64,000 bases of DNA. It comes from Magicicada septendecula (taxonomy: Eukaryota; Arthropoda; Insecta; Hemiptera; Cicadidae). Shown here piece by piece: positions 21,108 to 32,368 of the stretch. Location: the NCBI GenBank assembly GCA_034769895.1, contig CM068367.1, positions 125,773,927-125,837,926 of the forward strand. Reading direction: 5' to 3'. Each line of letters opens with the position of its first letter. The first letter of the stretch is position 1. Both the position numbers and the translations under genes were made by a program. The notes beneath the pieces were generated by a model. The model was given only the letters and a program-made list of their open reading frames with translations. It was not told the DNA's origin and made no database searches.

Positions 21108-21765
21108 CGCCGAAGGAATGTTAATGTACCATGTTTAAACAAGAATTAATGATTTGAATATTCATATATAAGAAATATGTAATTCCTTAATTGTCGATTA
21201 AACGGAACAATCAATTCTAGGTCTTTTTTATTAAACATTGATTTAAAGATGATACAAATGTATGACTTCATTCAATGGAAAGGAATCTTCAAGTATCTTC
21301 TATACTTTCAAATTTAATTATACAGCACACAATTCTCTTTATGCAACATGAATTGTGGAATCGCACACGATTGTACTTGTACGAAAAATTTACATACATA
21401 TGAATATTCTGAAAAATGTAATTCTTTAATAATCAATTAAATGTAGGACAAATAGTATCAATTATAGGTATTTTTTATTAAACACTGATGTAAACATGGT
21501 ACATTAACATTCCTTCGGCGCCCATGCTTTTATTATTAGTGATACTTAATGTTACAACAATTTTTGATTAATGAACATTATTTTCATTATTTCTCATTGT
21601 ATTTGATGATTTGATTAAAAGTTAAATTATTTTTTCCTTTGTAGTACATGGATCATTATTGTACTTAGTATAAGAAAAATTATTTTTGCCTTTTTAGTAC
21701 ATTGAATATTTTATAAATTTTAAATAAAAGCGTTTTTAAAAAAAAATGTTTACCTTTTTTTTATT

Positions 21766-22462
21766 TTAGCACCTAAAAATGATGATTGTACTTTTATTAA
21801 TACTGATATACTTAATCGAATACCAGGTGAACAGAAAACATATCATAGCTACGATAAAATAATTTGTGATGATGACAATGAAATCAATCCAAGAGTATCC
21901 AGTAGAGTTTTTAAATTCTTTGACTATTAGTGGTTTGCCACCACATAAGTTAGTATTGAAAGTTAATTGCATCGTTTTACTGATCAGAAACTTAAATACA
22001 AAGGAAGCATTAGTCACTGGAACAAGAATGCGCATCAAGTGTATGCATCGTAATGCTATTGATTGCGAAGTTTTAACTGGAACTGCACGCAATAAGAGAA
22101 TTTTGATTCCACGTATAAATTTAACATATTCCGGTACTGTTTTACCATTTAACTTTCAAAGAACTCAATTTCCAATTACACCTGCATTTGCGATGACAAT
22201 AAATAAGTCTCAAGGACAAACATTCGAAAAAATTTGAATTTTATTGAGGCAGCCAGTTTTTACACATGGTCAATTGTACGTCGCAGCAAGTAGAGTTCGA
22301 TCATTCGATGGTTTGAGATTTTATATTTCCGAATATAATGGCCAAGGGCATTTAGCAAATGATGAAAGTTTTTACAAAAAACATCGTTTACACAGAAGTT
22401 CTGAATCATTAAATTCACTTTCAAACTATTTTAAGTTCAATGGACAACATTTATTTTTTTAA
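21766..22462 (+). pseudogene. Helitron helicase (PIF1-like) C-terminal fragment
   Basis: Translation gives LAPKNDDCTFINTDILNRIPG in one frame, then after a shift near 21895 QEYPVEFLNSLTISGLPPHK and on to VLPFNFQRTQFPITPAFAMT, INKSQGQTFEKI, then HGQLYVAASRVRSFDGLRFY. This is the end of the PIF1-type helicase of Helitron Rep/helicase proteins, including the late motifs (AMTINKSQGQTF and YVAASRV). One in-frame stop lies at 22235-22237, where the family normally has Gly. The Rep domain and front of the helicase are absent; the fragment starts where the inverted-repeat arm ends. It is a dead remnant. Confidence 0.85.
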
Positions 22463-23273
22463 CGGCCCAGTTTTTTTTTATTTAATGAAAAATATATGAA
22501 AAAATACAAGGCACGTATTTTTTATTTCATTTTTTATTTTGTATTAATTTTTTATTTAAATTTTATATACTTCGAAAAAGATCGGCAAAATAACTGTGTA
22601 GCCTTGGCGAAACCTGGTCAGTATGGCAAAAAAAAAACCCAAGGAAATGTCAAAAAACGCGTTATTGCTTTTTAAATATGGCTTAGCCAAGCTAAACCTC
22701 ATTTTTCCTATCTTTCATATTTTTCAAATAACTCGAAAATTAATGCATAGAAAAAAAATTAAAAAATTATATAAGCTTTGTAGCAGATAATCTTCAAACT
22801 GTTTTCGAATTTTGTACCTTACCAAAAATGAAATGTAATCCACTGGAATTGAAAACACTGTATCTTATATTTCTATGAATGTCAAGTCTCATTTTTATTA
22901 GCGTTTATTTGATTCAATAATAACATGAAAAAATTAAAACTGACAATGAATTATATCAAAAAATAAATACGAATACAAGCTGTAATTGTGTTTTTCTTTC
23001 AACTGTTACTAACATTAAATTTTAAATTTCATAGGTATTGCATGGAATTAAGGCAAACAACACGCTAATGACGTATTTGTACACGCTCGCAGCTGATGTA
23101 ATAGAACAAAATTCAAAAAAATTATATGCAATGATTATAGAGGTATACTCTTTGACAAAAGAACGTCAATAACGTTCAAACTTAAAAATTTAATGAAGTA
23201 CGGTCGAATTTCGACCACTGGGCGACCACTAGTGATGTTAACTAGACCAGAGCAAGCTGTATACTGAAATAAG
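22463..23273. other. Noncoding stretch after the Helitron fragment
   Basis: AT-rich, no ORF of note. The first few hundred bases may be Helitron 3' sequence, but I could not identify the expected short hairpin and CTRR end. Confidence 0.4.
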
Positions 23274-23891
23274 GCTGCAAGTAGGGATGAGCATCGATAG
23301 CCGATGTTCCAAAAACATCGATGGTTAACGTTCGATGTTCGATGTTTTTACCATCGATGGTTCAGTTGCGATGTTTTCATACTATCGATGGTTTCGTTTC
23401 GATGTTTTCCTTTGAACACTTTTTTTTAATTTGTAATGACTTTTTTTAAGTTGATTGTTAAATTTAGTTTAGATGTATTTTATTATTATATTATATATAA
23501 TATATTATATTATTATTATTTTAAATCAACAAATTTTTATTTTAGATATTAATGGCTACGTAGTTTGCTCCCTACGCTAGGTAAACGACAAGTACCATGT
23601 ATATGAGCTACGTAGTGACGTAATAATACGGTAAAACTAAACAAACCCATTTTATAGGAGACCGTTACATAGGTTTCAACAGTTTCAAAATTAACTTTAC
23701 CTTACATACATACGAAATAACGGTTTACTCTTTACGTTAGTCGTATTTGGTTTTCATTCTGATTTAGTTTTAGATTTTTTAGTTATTTTTCATACTGGGT
23801 GTAGCGTTTTTCTCTTTTAATTGCAATAGTGTTAGAACATAATTTAAATCAATCCTTAAATTTTTAGTGACCGTCAATCAGTGAATGTTTC

Positions 23892-23930
23892 AGTGGATGG
23901 TTAGTGACCGATCCTCACTAACCATCCACT
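23892..23930. repeat. Perfect hairpin
   Basis: AGTGGATGGTTAGTGA (23892-23907) pairs with TCACTAACCATCCACT (23915-23930) across a 7-base loop. It lies within the outer hAT element. Function unknown. Confidence 0.85.
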
Positions 23931-24149
23931 AAAACATAATTTAAATAGTTTACATTTGAATTTTTAATATAATCGGCATCGTTCATAATTATCTACCCGT
24001 TAATTATGCCACCTGAAAGATATATTGCAACGTTAAAGGTATTTTTAAAATGAATTATATATTGTACGCGTCTTTCCATGTACATTATTTGTATTATTTT
24101 TTATCTCATATTCTGTTCTTTATAGAGGTGCTCTAAACTAGTATTCGAA

Positions 24150-25336
24150 CAGTGTTGCTAGGTCTCAAAAAATTTTTTCTGAAGATTTGACATGAAAATT
24201 TCGGAAGATTGCCGAAAATTTCGGAAGTTGTTTTGTCAAATCTCAAGAAAATGTAGTAAGCTTAAGTGAAAAGAATATATACCGTATACATAATTATTAT
24301 CACAAAATAATTTTAACACACCAACGTTGTCTTATATTTTAAACCTCCCCCTCCTTCACTTTTTCTTCTTCCCCGCCAGTCATGTAGATACTGTTGTTCA
24401 CCAAACTTGTAAACTCCGCGTCAACTTTGAAATCATAAGCAGGTTGCAGATTTTGTATTTCTTTTGGTATGCAGAAGTCTGGAGATCGTTTGGGTGCTCT
24501 GTCTATTTCTGATTTTAGTTTTCGTACGGTTTATAGTAGAAAATACTCTCTCAATACTTGCGGATGAATGGGGTAAACACAGAAGTGACCGCATAAAGGT
24601 AGACAGGTTCGGAAACATAGGTGAACCATCCCCCTTTTTCACATTACGCACGGCATTCCAAAATTCTGTTGGATTTTCACTGTCTATGTCTACCTTTGTG
24701 TTTCTCAGCATCCTCCACTCGGTGTCAAGTTCCTGAATATCTTTCACTAAGTTCGGAAAGTGACATATTTTCATGTTTATCACGGCGACTTGACGTTATT
24801 ATGACCTGGTGTAGGCTAGACATTACAGTATCTGTTTATTCAGGTGCAGTCATGTAGTGCGATTCTGTCAGCTTGAGACTAAACAATAAGGATTAGTCAC
24901 TCTTTGTTGAATAAGCAGTATGGTAAAATAAGTGGATATTGCAAAATGCCTATTACATCATTGTGTAGGCCTATAGGTGGTCATAATTGTTTGTGACAGG
25001 AGGAAGGAACTATAATTTTGGACAAGACCTCTATAAACTTTTATTGAAAGCAATTATAATTACGGTTGCAAGGAAACACTAGATTTGACGTCATATCGTA
25101 CGGAAAAACAAAACTCTAGAAATGCGACATTGCACTGAAACGAGAGTAGGAAAATGACCCGCGTCGCATGCAGTTAACTTCAGGTACGTTATCGCGCGAA
25201 TCGCAGCTTCGTGCCCTACTCTCACCGAAACTCGCGTCGGAAAAAATTCGGAAGATTTACACCAAATTTCGTATTTTTTGGAATATTACAAAAAATAGGA
25301 AGATCTTCCGAAATTTCGGAAGACCTGGCAACACTG
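24150..25336 (-). mobile_element. Inner hAT element nested in the outer hAT
   Basis: Terminal repeats are CAGTGTTGCTAGGTCT on the left and CAGTGTTGCCAGGTCT reversed on the right. Eight-bp duplication TATTCGAA is at 24142-24149 and 25337-25344. Subterminal TTTCGGAAG repeats occur at both ends. The 1.19-kb interior keeps only the end of a transposase gene on the minus strand, so it is an internally deleted copy. Confidence 0.93.
24433..24783 (-). pseudogene. hAT transposase C-terminal fragment
   Basis: Contains MFPNLSTFMRSLLCLPHSSA then SIERVFSTINRTKTKIRNR, the hAT C-terminal dimerisation domain including the conserved catalytic Glu in SIERVFS. About 116 residues remain of a protein that is normally 500-700. 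The zinc finger and the first two catalytic Asp residues are missing. The methionine at 24783 is simply the first in frame. Deletion remnant of the inner element. Confidence 0.85.
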
Positions 25337-26147
25337 TATTCGAAAGTTACAGGTACCAACGTAACCGTTCCAAAAAAAATAACAGGTAAGAACTACGAAT
25401 ACCTGTTATTATATACTTATTATACATATACCTGTATAATTTGTTACAATAAATAAATTGAAGCTAAACGTATTGACAGTGGTACTGTACACTGTGATTT
25501 TATTAAGCTTTTACTGTTTAAAAGAAAATAAGAGAATTTATAGGCCTATCTCTCTTTGGGAATACTAATTTAAACTTTCACTAGGAGTAAACAAACCTGA
25601 CATAGATTTAAAGAGGTTTCTGTTTTTGTTAAAGGAGGTGGTTTTATATATGTTTGTTCAAACACTTTATAATCATTATAATAATAAATAATAATGACCA
25701 GATTTAGTTAATTATGAATGTGAGTTAAATTATTTTAACGTCACCTCGCCTTTACATAACCTGTTCTCAACGAGTTCGTCAACGGCCCTGGAAAATCTGA
25801 TACGGGGAAGTTAGATGTATTTAAATTGTTTTCTCGGGTACAGTGTTGAGGTTTCCACATTCCGCCTGTCAAAATGTGGTGGTGACCCAAGGGCTTTTGG
25901 TTCTGATAAGGTAAGTGACTAAAGTATCGGGTATATTATTCTTCTCTTTAATTATTTTTATTTATTATTCATCCCCAATTATTTGTACTATTACAAACAT
26001 GTAAAAAGCATAGATTTTTATTTGAATTGCAACATTGGCATAATGTTTTCATACCGATGTTTTTTTAACATCGATGTACTCTTTACGATGTTAACATCAA
26101 TGTTAAACATCGATGGTTTTCTGGCGATGCTCATCCCTAGCTGCAAG

Positions 26148-26560
26148 GGATTTTGGAGATGGAGGAGGATTCATGTTCAGACTTGTCATTTCATGTCATA
26201 ACAGGAGTAAGACACACCAGTGTGCACATGACCAGTGTGCCCCTACAAACTGAGTTTTGTTTTTCTTAACTGTAATAAACTTCAGATTATGTCTTTAGAA
26301 TGCTTAATAATTACATAACTTAAAATGCCTCCTTATAGCTAAAAAATATTTTTTAATGCTTTGATTTATTTGATACAGTTAAAATAAAAATTACTAAAGT
26401 TGCATAAAAAATAAAAAAATGTTTAAAATACTGCAGCATTATAACTTAGTTTATTTATTGCAATATTTCAAAATGTTTTAATTTTATAAACATTATTTTA
26501 TAAGAATATATTCATTCATCTTCACTGTTAACACAGATTGTAGCAAATTATTTCAATATT
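26148..26560. other. AT-rich spacer between two hAT elements
   Basis: About 410 bp with no gene or repeat recognised. Confidence 0.5.
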
Positions 26561-26756
26561 AAACAAACCAGTGGCGGCTCGTGGCTTCGAGGATTGGTGA
26601 AGCAGAATAGGTGGCAGGTCCCCCCCCCCCATAAATTGTGAATATGTTTCTTCCTGTTTTGGAATCATTAATAACATATGGAGACAAAAGAAAAGTATGT
26701 TAATAAAATTTACAAATATAGTAGTTAAAAATAGTAAGTACTTACAGCCTTGCATT

Positions 26757-27073
26757 TTATTTCTTGAACACAAGGTCAATTCTCCTCTCTTTCAAATACG
26801 CAAACTTGTCGATAATGTCGTCATAAAATGGTTGTACATTAATTAATTCGTTTAACAGTTCCTTTTCTATGGAAATTTTTGATAAGCTAGTAAGTCTGTC
26901 CTCTGTCATTGTATTGCGCAGGTATGATTTTATTCTTTTTAAACAAGAAAAACTTCGTTCTACGGAAACGCTAGTGGATGGAATAGTTACTATTAAACAA
27001 AACAGTTTGTAACCTTCTTTAAAGATGTTCCTGTTGTCAGCTAAAAGTTCCATAAAATTTAGTGGTTCCATTT
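26757..27073 (-). pseudogene. hAT transposase, C-terminal piece (left of the LTR insertion)
   Basis: Reads LNFMELLADNRNIF, then IVTIPSTSVSVERSFSCLK and RIKSYLRNTMTEDRLTSLS, ending RRIDLVFKK. This is the hAT dimerisation domain with the catalytic Glu in SVERSFS. The first methionine at 27071 lies at the junction with the LTR element and is not a real start. The upstream part of the protein resumes at 33599. Confidence 0.92.
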
Positions 27074-27491
27074 TAAAGCGTTACGAGCTTTAATATAAAT
27101 ATTTAAAATCTAGAAATCTGTGTATATAACTGAAACTCTACTCGCTTAATAAAAAAGATTTAAATTGGTCCCACTTACCTTCTTAGCGAATTATCAGGGT
27201 GTCGTCTGATGTACTTAGGCAGAGAAAAACAACAGGTAATGCAATGACACACACACACACACACACACACACGTATTTTACAAACATAAATAACATGGTA
27301 TTTTATTTATATAGCATGACAATTTTTCTGTTTACCTTCTGGTTTAGATTTATTAAACTACGCCTTATGGCTGAATTGTGAAACTACGTTCAATTATGAT
27401 TTCTACGGTAATTATGCTTTTATACCCTTCTATACCCTCCGAACAATATTTGATTCACCTAGCCATGCTATCAAGATTTATTTATTACTGA

Positions 27492-27531
<40 letters not shown>

Positions 27532-28288
27532 TTACGACTAACTTATTTTCTACTCAAAGAACGACCCAGTAATGCACACGCACAACTCACATACTATTTT
27601 AATTCCCCATAATTTAGATTTAGCGCTTTTAAATTGATTTTAATTAGTTAATAGATGTTTAAATGACTACTTTCCTGAACTTAGATCCATTGTTGTTTTC
27701 CTTGTTGTCTGAATAGGGTTCACGGTATACCGGGTTCACTTTTTTATGTCCGAAAAGTTTCTGCTGTTAATTTAGATATTCACCAATCACATTTTGCACT
27801 GCTTTTTTGTTTCTGCACTCACATAATTAAAATTCTGCTTTAACACATGGTACTGTTGTACAACCGGCCGGTTATCGGTGTTGAAGGCGACAACGTAGTT
27901 TTCCTAAGCGTCTATATAAACCACGCCTTCTCCATCCATGGCAACTATGTTCGTGATTGGTTGGTAAAAATCACGTGACGTTTTAATGAGTCGTCACGTG
28001 ATATCACTTGTGGAGCGAGTTTAAATGGTTTCGTTCTGTCTCTGGGCTCGCTAAAAAGTTTGTGCTTTTTGCCAACGGAAAACGCAATCATCCGCGCACC
28101 GGTTCGCATTCCAACACCTCAAGGAGCAGTGCTTATTGCAGGGCGCTGACAAAATATGCGTCTTGGTGCTCCGACGAAGTAAAACAAGGAATGTTAATTG
28201 TTCAAAACTGAGGCCCTGTTTGGGTAGACCTTATGTTACACTTATAATTGCAATAAAAAATAAAACCCCTCAATTTTGTCCCATCACA
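27074..28288 (-). repeat. 3' LTR of gag-only element 1
   Basis: 1215 bp, near-identical to 32389-33594. Contains a CA microsatellite (about 27247-27273), a TA microsatellite (about 27496-27530) and an AATAAA on the minus strand near 27305. The promoter motifs listed for the other LTR are also present (E-boxes 27970-28002, TATA 27913-27920). Confidence 0.95.
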
Positions 28289-28298
28289 ATACCCCCCC
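28289..28298 (-). promoter_or_regulatory. Polypurine tract of gag-only element 1
   Basis: On the minus strand TTGGGGGGGTAT precedes the TGTGAT start of the 3' LTR. The G7 run is the likely plus-strand primer. Confidence 0.7.
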
Positions 28299-28419
28299 AA
28301 TGAGAAATCTTCTGTCGAAACAGAAGAAATCTCATTGCTAACCCTAAGAGGATCGGTGAGGATATGGAGCCAACAACCCCCCTTTAATTTCTTAACACAT
28401 CATGGGTAAACTACCCCCC
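28292..28419 (-). promoter_or_regulatory. Spaced trio of G-tracts beside the polypurine tract (element 1)
   Basis: Minus-strand runs of G7, G6 and G6 at 28292-28298, 28377-28382 and 28414-28419. Element 2 has runs at 56590-56602, 56683-56688 and 56721-56726 with almost the same spacing, and the sequence between them is also similar (CCTAAGAGGATC, CATGGGT). Possible multiple priming sites or a G-quadruplex; the role is inference. Confidence 0.65.
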
Positions 28420-29875
28420 TGGCTCGGCGACTATGGATGCATCTGAACGAGATCCCTGGACTTCTCGGTAAGAGATCCCAACACCGAGAAATCGAACAGA
28501 CACGCACCATGGTGCACCTTACCTTCTATCATGCTACCCCAACAATCCTCAATCCCTGGCTTATATCATGCCAAATCCTCAACCGATGTGTTCCCCCTTA
28601 TCATGCACACTGGGTCGCCTTCAGCACTACTGGGCTCATACATATGCTTGTTAATCTCTTTTTTAAATTCAAAAATATTTATTGCTAAATCAAACTCACT
28701 TATTCTAACATTTGATTATACCTACATACTGCACCACACAATTCTACAAAAAAAAAAAACACTAGTACTACACCTAAACAATAATACAATCAGAAATCAA
28801 AAACATCAATTAGATGGCAGGCACAAAATCAATTTTTTTTTTTTTTTTTTTTACCAAAGTTTCAAAAAAATTTTAATTCAGAAAAATTTAAATTTCTTAA
28901 AATATTTTCTTTCTATATTGAAGTTATTTACAGTTTGTTTAAATTGATCAAAAAACAAAAGTTGAATTAACTTTCATACTAAACCTGCCTAGTATATGAC
29001 CTCCTATCAGCTGATCAAAACTAGGTCAAGTCCAGATCCTTGACCTACATAACGTTATGTACAAGTTACATCTGTGAATACATTAACCTCCTGTAAAATT
29101 CAGTCTTGCAACGCAAAAACATAATAAAATACAACATTTAAAATTAACAAAATATTATTATAATTAACAATTGGATTGACATTTAAATTATTCAAATAGA
29201 CACTTTATAATTTTACATTTTCAAATTCTATTAAAATTTTCCCTGGTTTCAATCAAAATTTTACCTTTTTACTATGAACCTCTTTTCTTTGATAATCTCA
29301 TCTCCATTACTTTTGGTGATTTAGTTATTTATACTAGCTTGAACAAATTGCAAAGCATTCCTAGGTGATATTCTACAGCTGATCAGCTGACATCCCTAGC
29401 TAATTGTAAACACATTTCAAAATTGAGCAAATTGCATGAAATATATTTTTATCAATTCTTATATCTAACGTACAACAATAAAATAATACACTTAAAATTA
29501 TAGCATGAACAACTTGTATTGACTTGTCTGAGCAGCTAGTTATTTAACAGAGCACAAGCAGTTTTTATAGGGTCAAATTTGAATTAGTAAAACATTTTTA
29601 TGTTATAAGATTTACATTCGTGGCTCCTCTGAGCCACCTCCCGGCCACACACTCTATTGCAAATTGTGTAAGACTGTGGCGCCTTTTCGCTTCCACAGAG
29701 ACTGTATGTTTTGGAGCAGGGTTTACCTCTCCGTGTCTCTGCTTCCGCTATTAAGTTTTAAAATAGTGAACATCATCATGTTCTTGTTATAAAATGATAC
29801 ACCCTTAAAACGGTTCTACCACCTGTCTCTGCTACCCCTACGCGGGCAGAGTGGCAGCCGCTGTTTCATAGTTTG
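28420..29875 (-). other. Noncoding interior of gag-only element 1
   Basis: AT-rich, with a T-run near 28832-28850 and small ORFs that show no family features. A perfect hairpin GTGGCTC-CTCT-GAGCCAC lies at about 29621-29638. No pol motifs in any frame that I could see. Confidence 0.7.
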
Positions 29876-30054
29876 GTGATTCCCCTTAATTTCACCCCCC
29901 ATCAATTTCAAAGTACACCTTTACAACGATAACAGCTATGGCCAGTTATGGCAGAACGTGACGCAATGAGCCCCAACCATAGCTGTTAAAGCTAAACCAA
30001 TTCCACGGTCAAGGTTCCGTGAGGCCGTGACCGCCCGAAAAGTTGGGGAATCAC
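29876..30054 (-). ncRNA. Conserved structured RNA module of gag-only element 1
   Basis: Closed by a perfect 10-bp stem, GTGATTCCCC (29876-29885) with GGGGAATCAC (30045-30054). Inside is a perfect 12-bp stem, TAACAGCTATGG (29930-29941) with CCATAGCTGTTA (29977-29988), and a third stem, CGGTCA (30006-30011) with TGACCG (30028-30033). The same layout recurs in the diverged element at 57786-57944, where the inner stem has one extra base pair. It lies downstream of the gag-like ORF in the element's sense. It could act in packaging, export or translation of the element RNA; that is inference. Confidence 0.7.
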
Positions 30055-30874
30055 AAGTATAATATTTCCTTTTAAAATTAAAATTGATAATTTATATTAC
30101 ATGACATTTCTAGTCTTGGTGGTGTTTTAACTAATACATTTCTTTCTTAACTATCTTAATGTCCATTTACATAAAATACATAATGTGTGTATAAACAATA
30201 ATAACAATTTATAATAATAGAATATAAAAATGTCTGTTTAGGTATGAAAATATTAGTATTCATAAATACATCCATCATCACTCAGCTAGATAATACTTTT
30301 TTAACTGGGTCACATTATAAGTTCCTTTTATTTCTCTAGTTTGTAAATCTACTGAAACGTACGCATTCTCCATTTTCACTTGGCTAACCTCATATGGACC
30401 GTCATATAATTTTTTCAAAATTATTATTAACAGTTATTTTTAACCTTTATGTTATTCCACAAACTAAACTATTTAAGACTTATTTAGTTATTAATTGTTT
30501 TTCAATTGAAATTTCATCAAATAATTTAAATATCTCATAAAAATTCAATCATACAACATTAAATCACAATATTTAGCCATCTCAAATTATTCACTTCAAT
30601 TGATTATTAAACTTTACATTTTTCAATTATTATCAAAATTTACAAAGCATCAATTATTGTCTTCATAATTATTCAACTTCATAATTATTATTACGCTAAT
30701 TATTCATGTAAACTGCAAAATATTAATAATATATCTACACAAATGAATTCACAAATTATTTACAAATCATGCGTCAATAACTGTTCAATTGTTTCACGCT
30801 TCATATGCCCAAATCTGCAAGGTCATTACCATAATTTACAAGATTTACCAAGGTCTATACACTGAAATTTTAGT
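30055..30874 (-). other. AT-rich spacer between structured module and gag-like ORF
   Basis: About 820 bp, very AT-rich and noncoding. A short segment near 30290-30415 (minus-strand translation like YMMEVQLKKVL with basic residues) could be a leftover of integrase-tail type sequence, but it is too weak to call. Confidence 0.5.
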
Positions 30875-32311
30875 TCAACCTCCATCGTTATATATATATC
30901 TAATGTATTTGTAACAAGCTTCGTTGTTATACACACTCAATTGGTTATTACTATCATTATAATAATCATCCATTATCTTTATTCCATTCATTATATCATC
31001 ATAATTGATAGGGTTATTCCCTATTAATATTTCATACAACTTGTCAACATAAGTTGTTATTGTCCAGTTTCCATCGGTAAATACATTCATGATCGGGTTA
31101 ATTATTTTTGTCAGATCATTATATTCATTATTCTTCAAGTATACTTTTAAACTTTCTCTCCATGTGTCATACTTTCGATTCACATCATATAATTCTGTTA
31201 CTTGATTAACATACCATTTTCCACTTATATCTCTCTCATCACAATACCAAATTAAACTTTCAACATCATTATTATTACAGACAGAGGGTACAACATTATA
31301 CAACATCAATACGGGACTCTTTCCCTTCTTAAACAACACTTGTGAACACCTTGGTTCAGAAAAATTAATAGGAAAATTTACCTTCTGCCCCACATACTCT
31401 ATTCTCTCTTTCCACTTTCTCTCTAACTCATAATAATTTCTCTTTAACTTATACAATTCTATTTCTCTATCTGCATACAACTCTCTATATAAATCTCTCT
31501 CACTCACATTAGTTAACATCTGATTAATGGATACATTTAAGTCTTTTCTGACTTTAATTATTTCACGCTCATGTTCTGCTTGTTTATTCTTTAAGCTAGT
31601 TATATTAATTATACTTGCATCAACTGGTTCACCGTTACTTCTAAGTTCATCATTTATATTTTCTTGTATGTCACTTTGCTCACACTCATTAATTAAACAT
31701 TGAACATTACAGTCCATTTTGTCATTTGGCTTTTTGATTTTATCATTACATTTACTTGTCAATGTGTCAAATATTTTATTTGTCTCTAGCATTTTTTCTT
31801 TTTGTTTTTCGTTAATTATTTTTCTATCGTTTCTCATTTCGTCTTGTACATTATTTATAACACTAGTCAGTTCATCTCTCATTCCAATAATAGTCTCATT
31901 CATACTTTCCAAACGGTTGTTCATATTTATTGCACTCGCTCTCAATTCGCTCCTCACACTTATGAACTCGTTATTTAAATCAGTCAGTTTAATATTTATA
32001 GTATTCACTTCTAATTTGATCTCAGTTTTCAAATTATCATTTTCTGATTTCATTTTCTCATTTTGTTTGTCAAGTTTGTCATTGATTTCAGTTTTCATTC
32101 CTGACATCATTTCCATTATTAACGCTAACTGATTAAATATATTTACATTATCGCTTATTTTTGCGTCTACTGTCTCAATCGTTAATTCGTGTGTTGTATT
32201 GTCTATACTCTCGTTAATATTTGTCGATACTAAATCGTCTTGCGTAACATTTAAAATTGCCCCTTCCACAATATCTTCACATAAATTTACACTCTCGCTT
32301 TTCTCTGCCAT
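30875..32311 (-). CDS. Gag-like coiled-coil protein of gag-only element 1
   Basis: 478 codons starting MAEKSESVNLCED, 58 bases after the primer-binding site in the element's sense, where gag normally begins. Residues about 60-200 and 240-300 form a long Lys/Glu/Asn-rich coiled coil. The last third (about 310-478) is globular and Tyr/Trp-rich (LERKWKERIEYVGQKVNF, YDVNRKYDTWRESLKVYL, VFTDGNWTITTYVDKLYEI), perhaps a capsid-like fold. There is no zinc knuckle and no protease. The globular part is shared with the element at 55-60 kb (LEREWKKSLSEYGGQRANF and a C-terminal DDGG or NDGG). Function as a particle protein is inferred from position, not from a recognised family. The frame looks whole. Confidence 0.75.
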   Translation of the reverse strand: MAEKSESVNLCEDIVEGAILNVTQDDLVSTNINESIDNTTHELTIETVDAKISDNVNIFNQLALIMEMMSGMKTEINDKLDKQNEKMKSENDNLKTEIKLEVNTINIKLTDLNNEFISVRSELRASAINMNNRLESMNETIIGMRDELTSVINNVQDEMRNDRKIINEKQKEKMLETNKIFDTLTSKCNDKIKKPNDKMDCNVQCLINECEQSDIQENINDELRSNGEPVDASIINITSLKNKQAEHEREIIKVRKDLNVSINQMLTNVSERDLYRELYADREIELYKLKRNYYELERKWKERIEYVGQKVNFPINFSEPRCSQVLFKKGKSPVLMLYNVVPSVCNNNDVESLIWYCDERDISGKWYVNQVTELYDVNRKYDTWRESLKVYLKNNEYNDLTKIINPIMNVFTDGNWTITTYVDKLYEILIGNNPINYDDIMNGIKIMDDYYNDSNNQLSVYNNEACYKYIRYIYNDGG

Positions 32312-32368
32312 TTTTCGATCAGGTTGTAAATTACTTTATTTTATATTACATTAAAAATTAATTTACAA

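Larger units (their letters stand above)
17183..21768. repeat. Foldback-type element with long inverted arms, split by a hAT insertion
   Basis: The left arm, 17183-17437 plus 21116-21137, is the reverse complement of the right arm, 21493-21768, over about 275 bp with few mismatches. Between the arms lies about 355 bp of AT-rich sequence containing its own direct repeat (GAATATTC...TTTTTTATTAAACA, near 21160 and 21400). Without the inserted hAT it would be about 0.9 kb, with no ORF: a non-autonomous, hairpin-forming element. Its outer target duplication could not be read. The right arm abuts a Helitron helicase fragment. Confidence 0.75.
23282..26139. mobile_element. Non-autonomous hAT element (outer) with CATCGATG subterminal repeats
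   Basis: Ends are TAGGGATGAGCATCG at both termini in inverted orientation. The 8-bp duplication GCTGCAAG is at 23274-23281 and 26140-26147. Many CATCGATG / CGATGTTTT motifs crowd both subterminal regions, probable transposase-binding sites. A second hAT (24150-25336) sits inside; without it the element is about 1.66 kb and has no transposase of its own. A perfect 16-bp stem with a 7-bp loop lies at 23892-23930. Confidence 0.92.
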
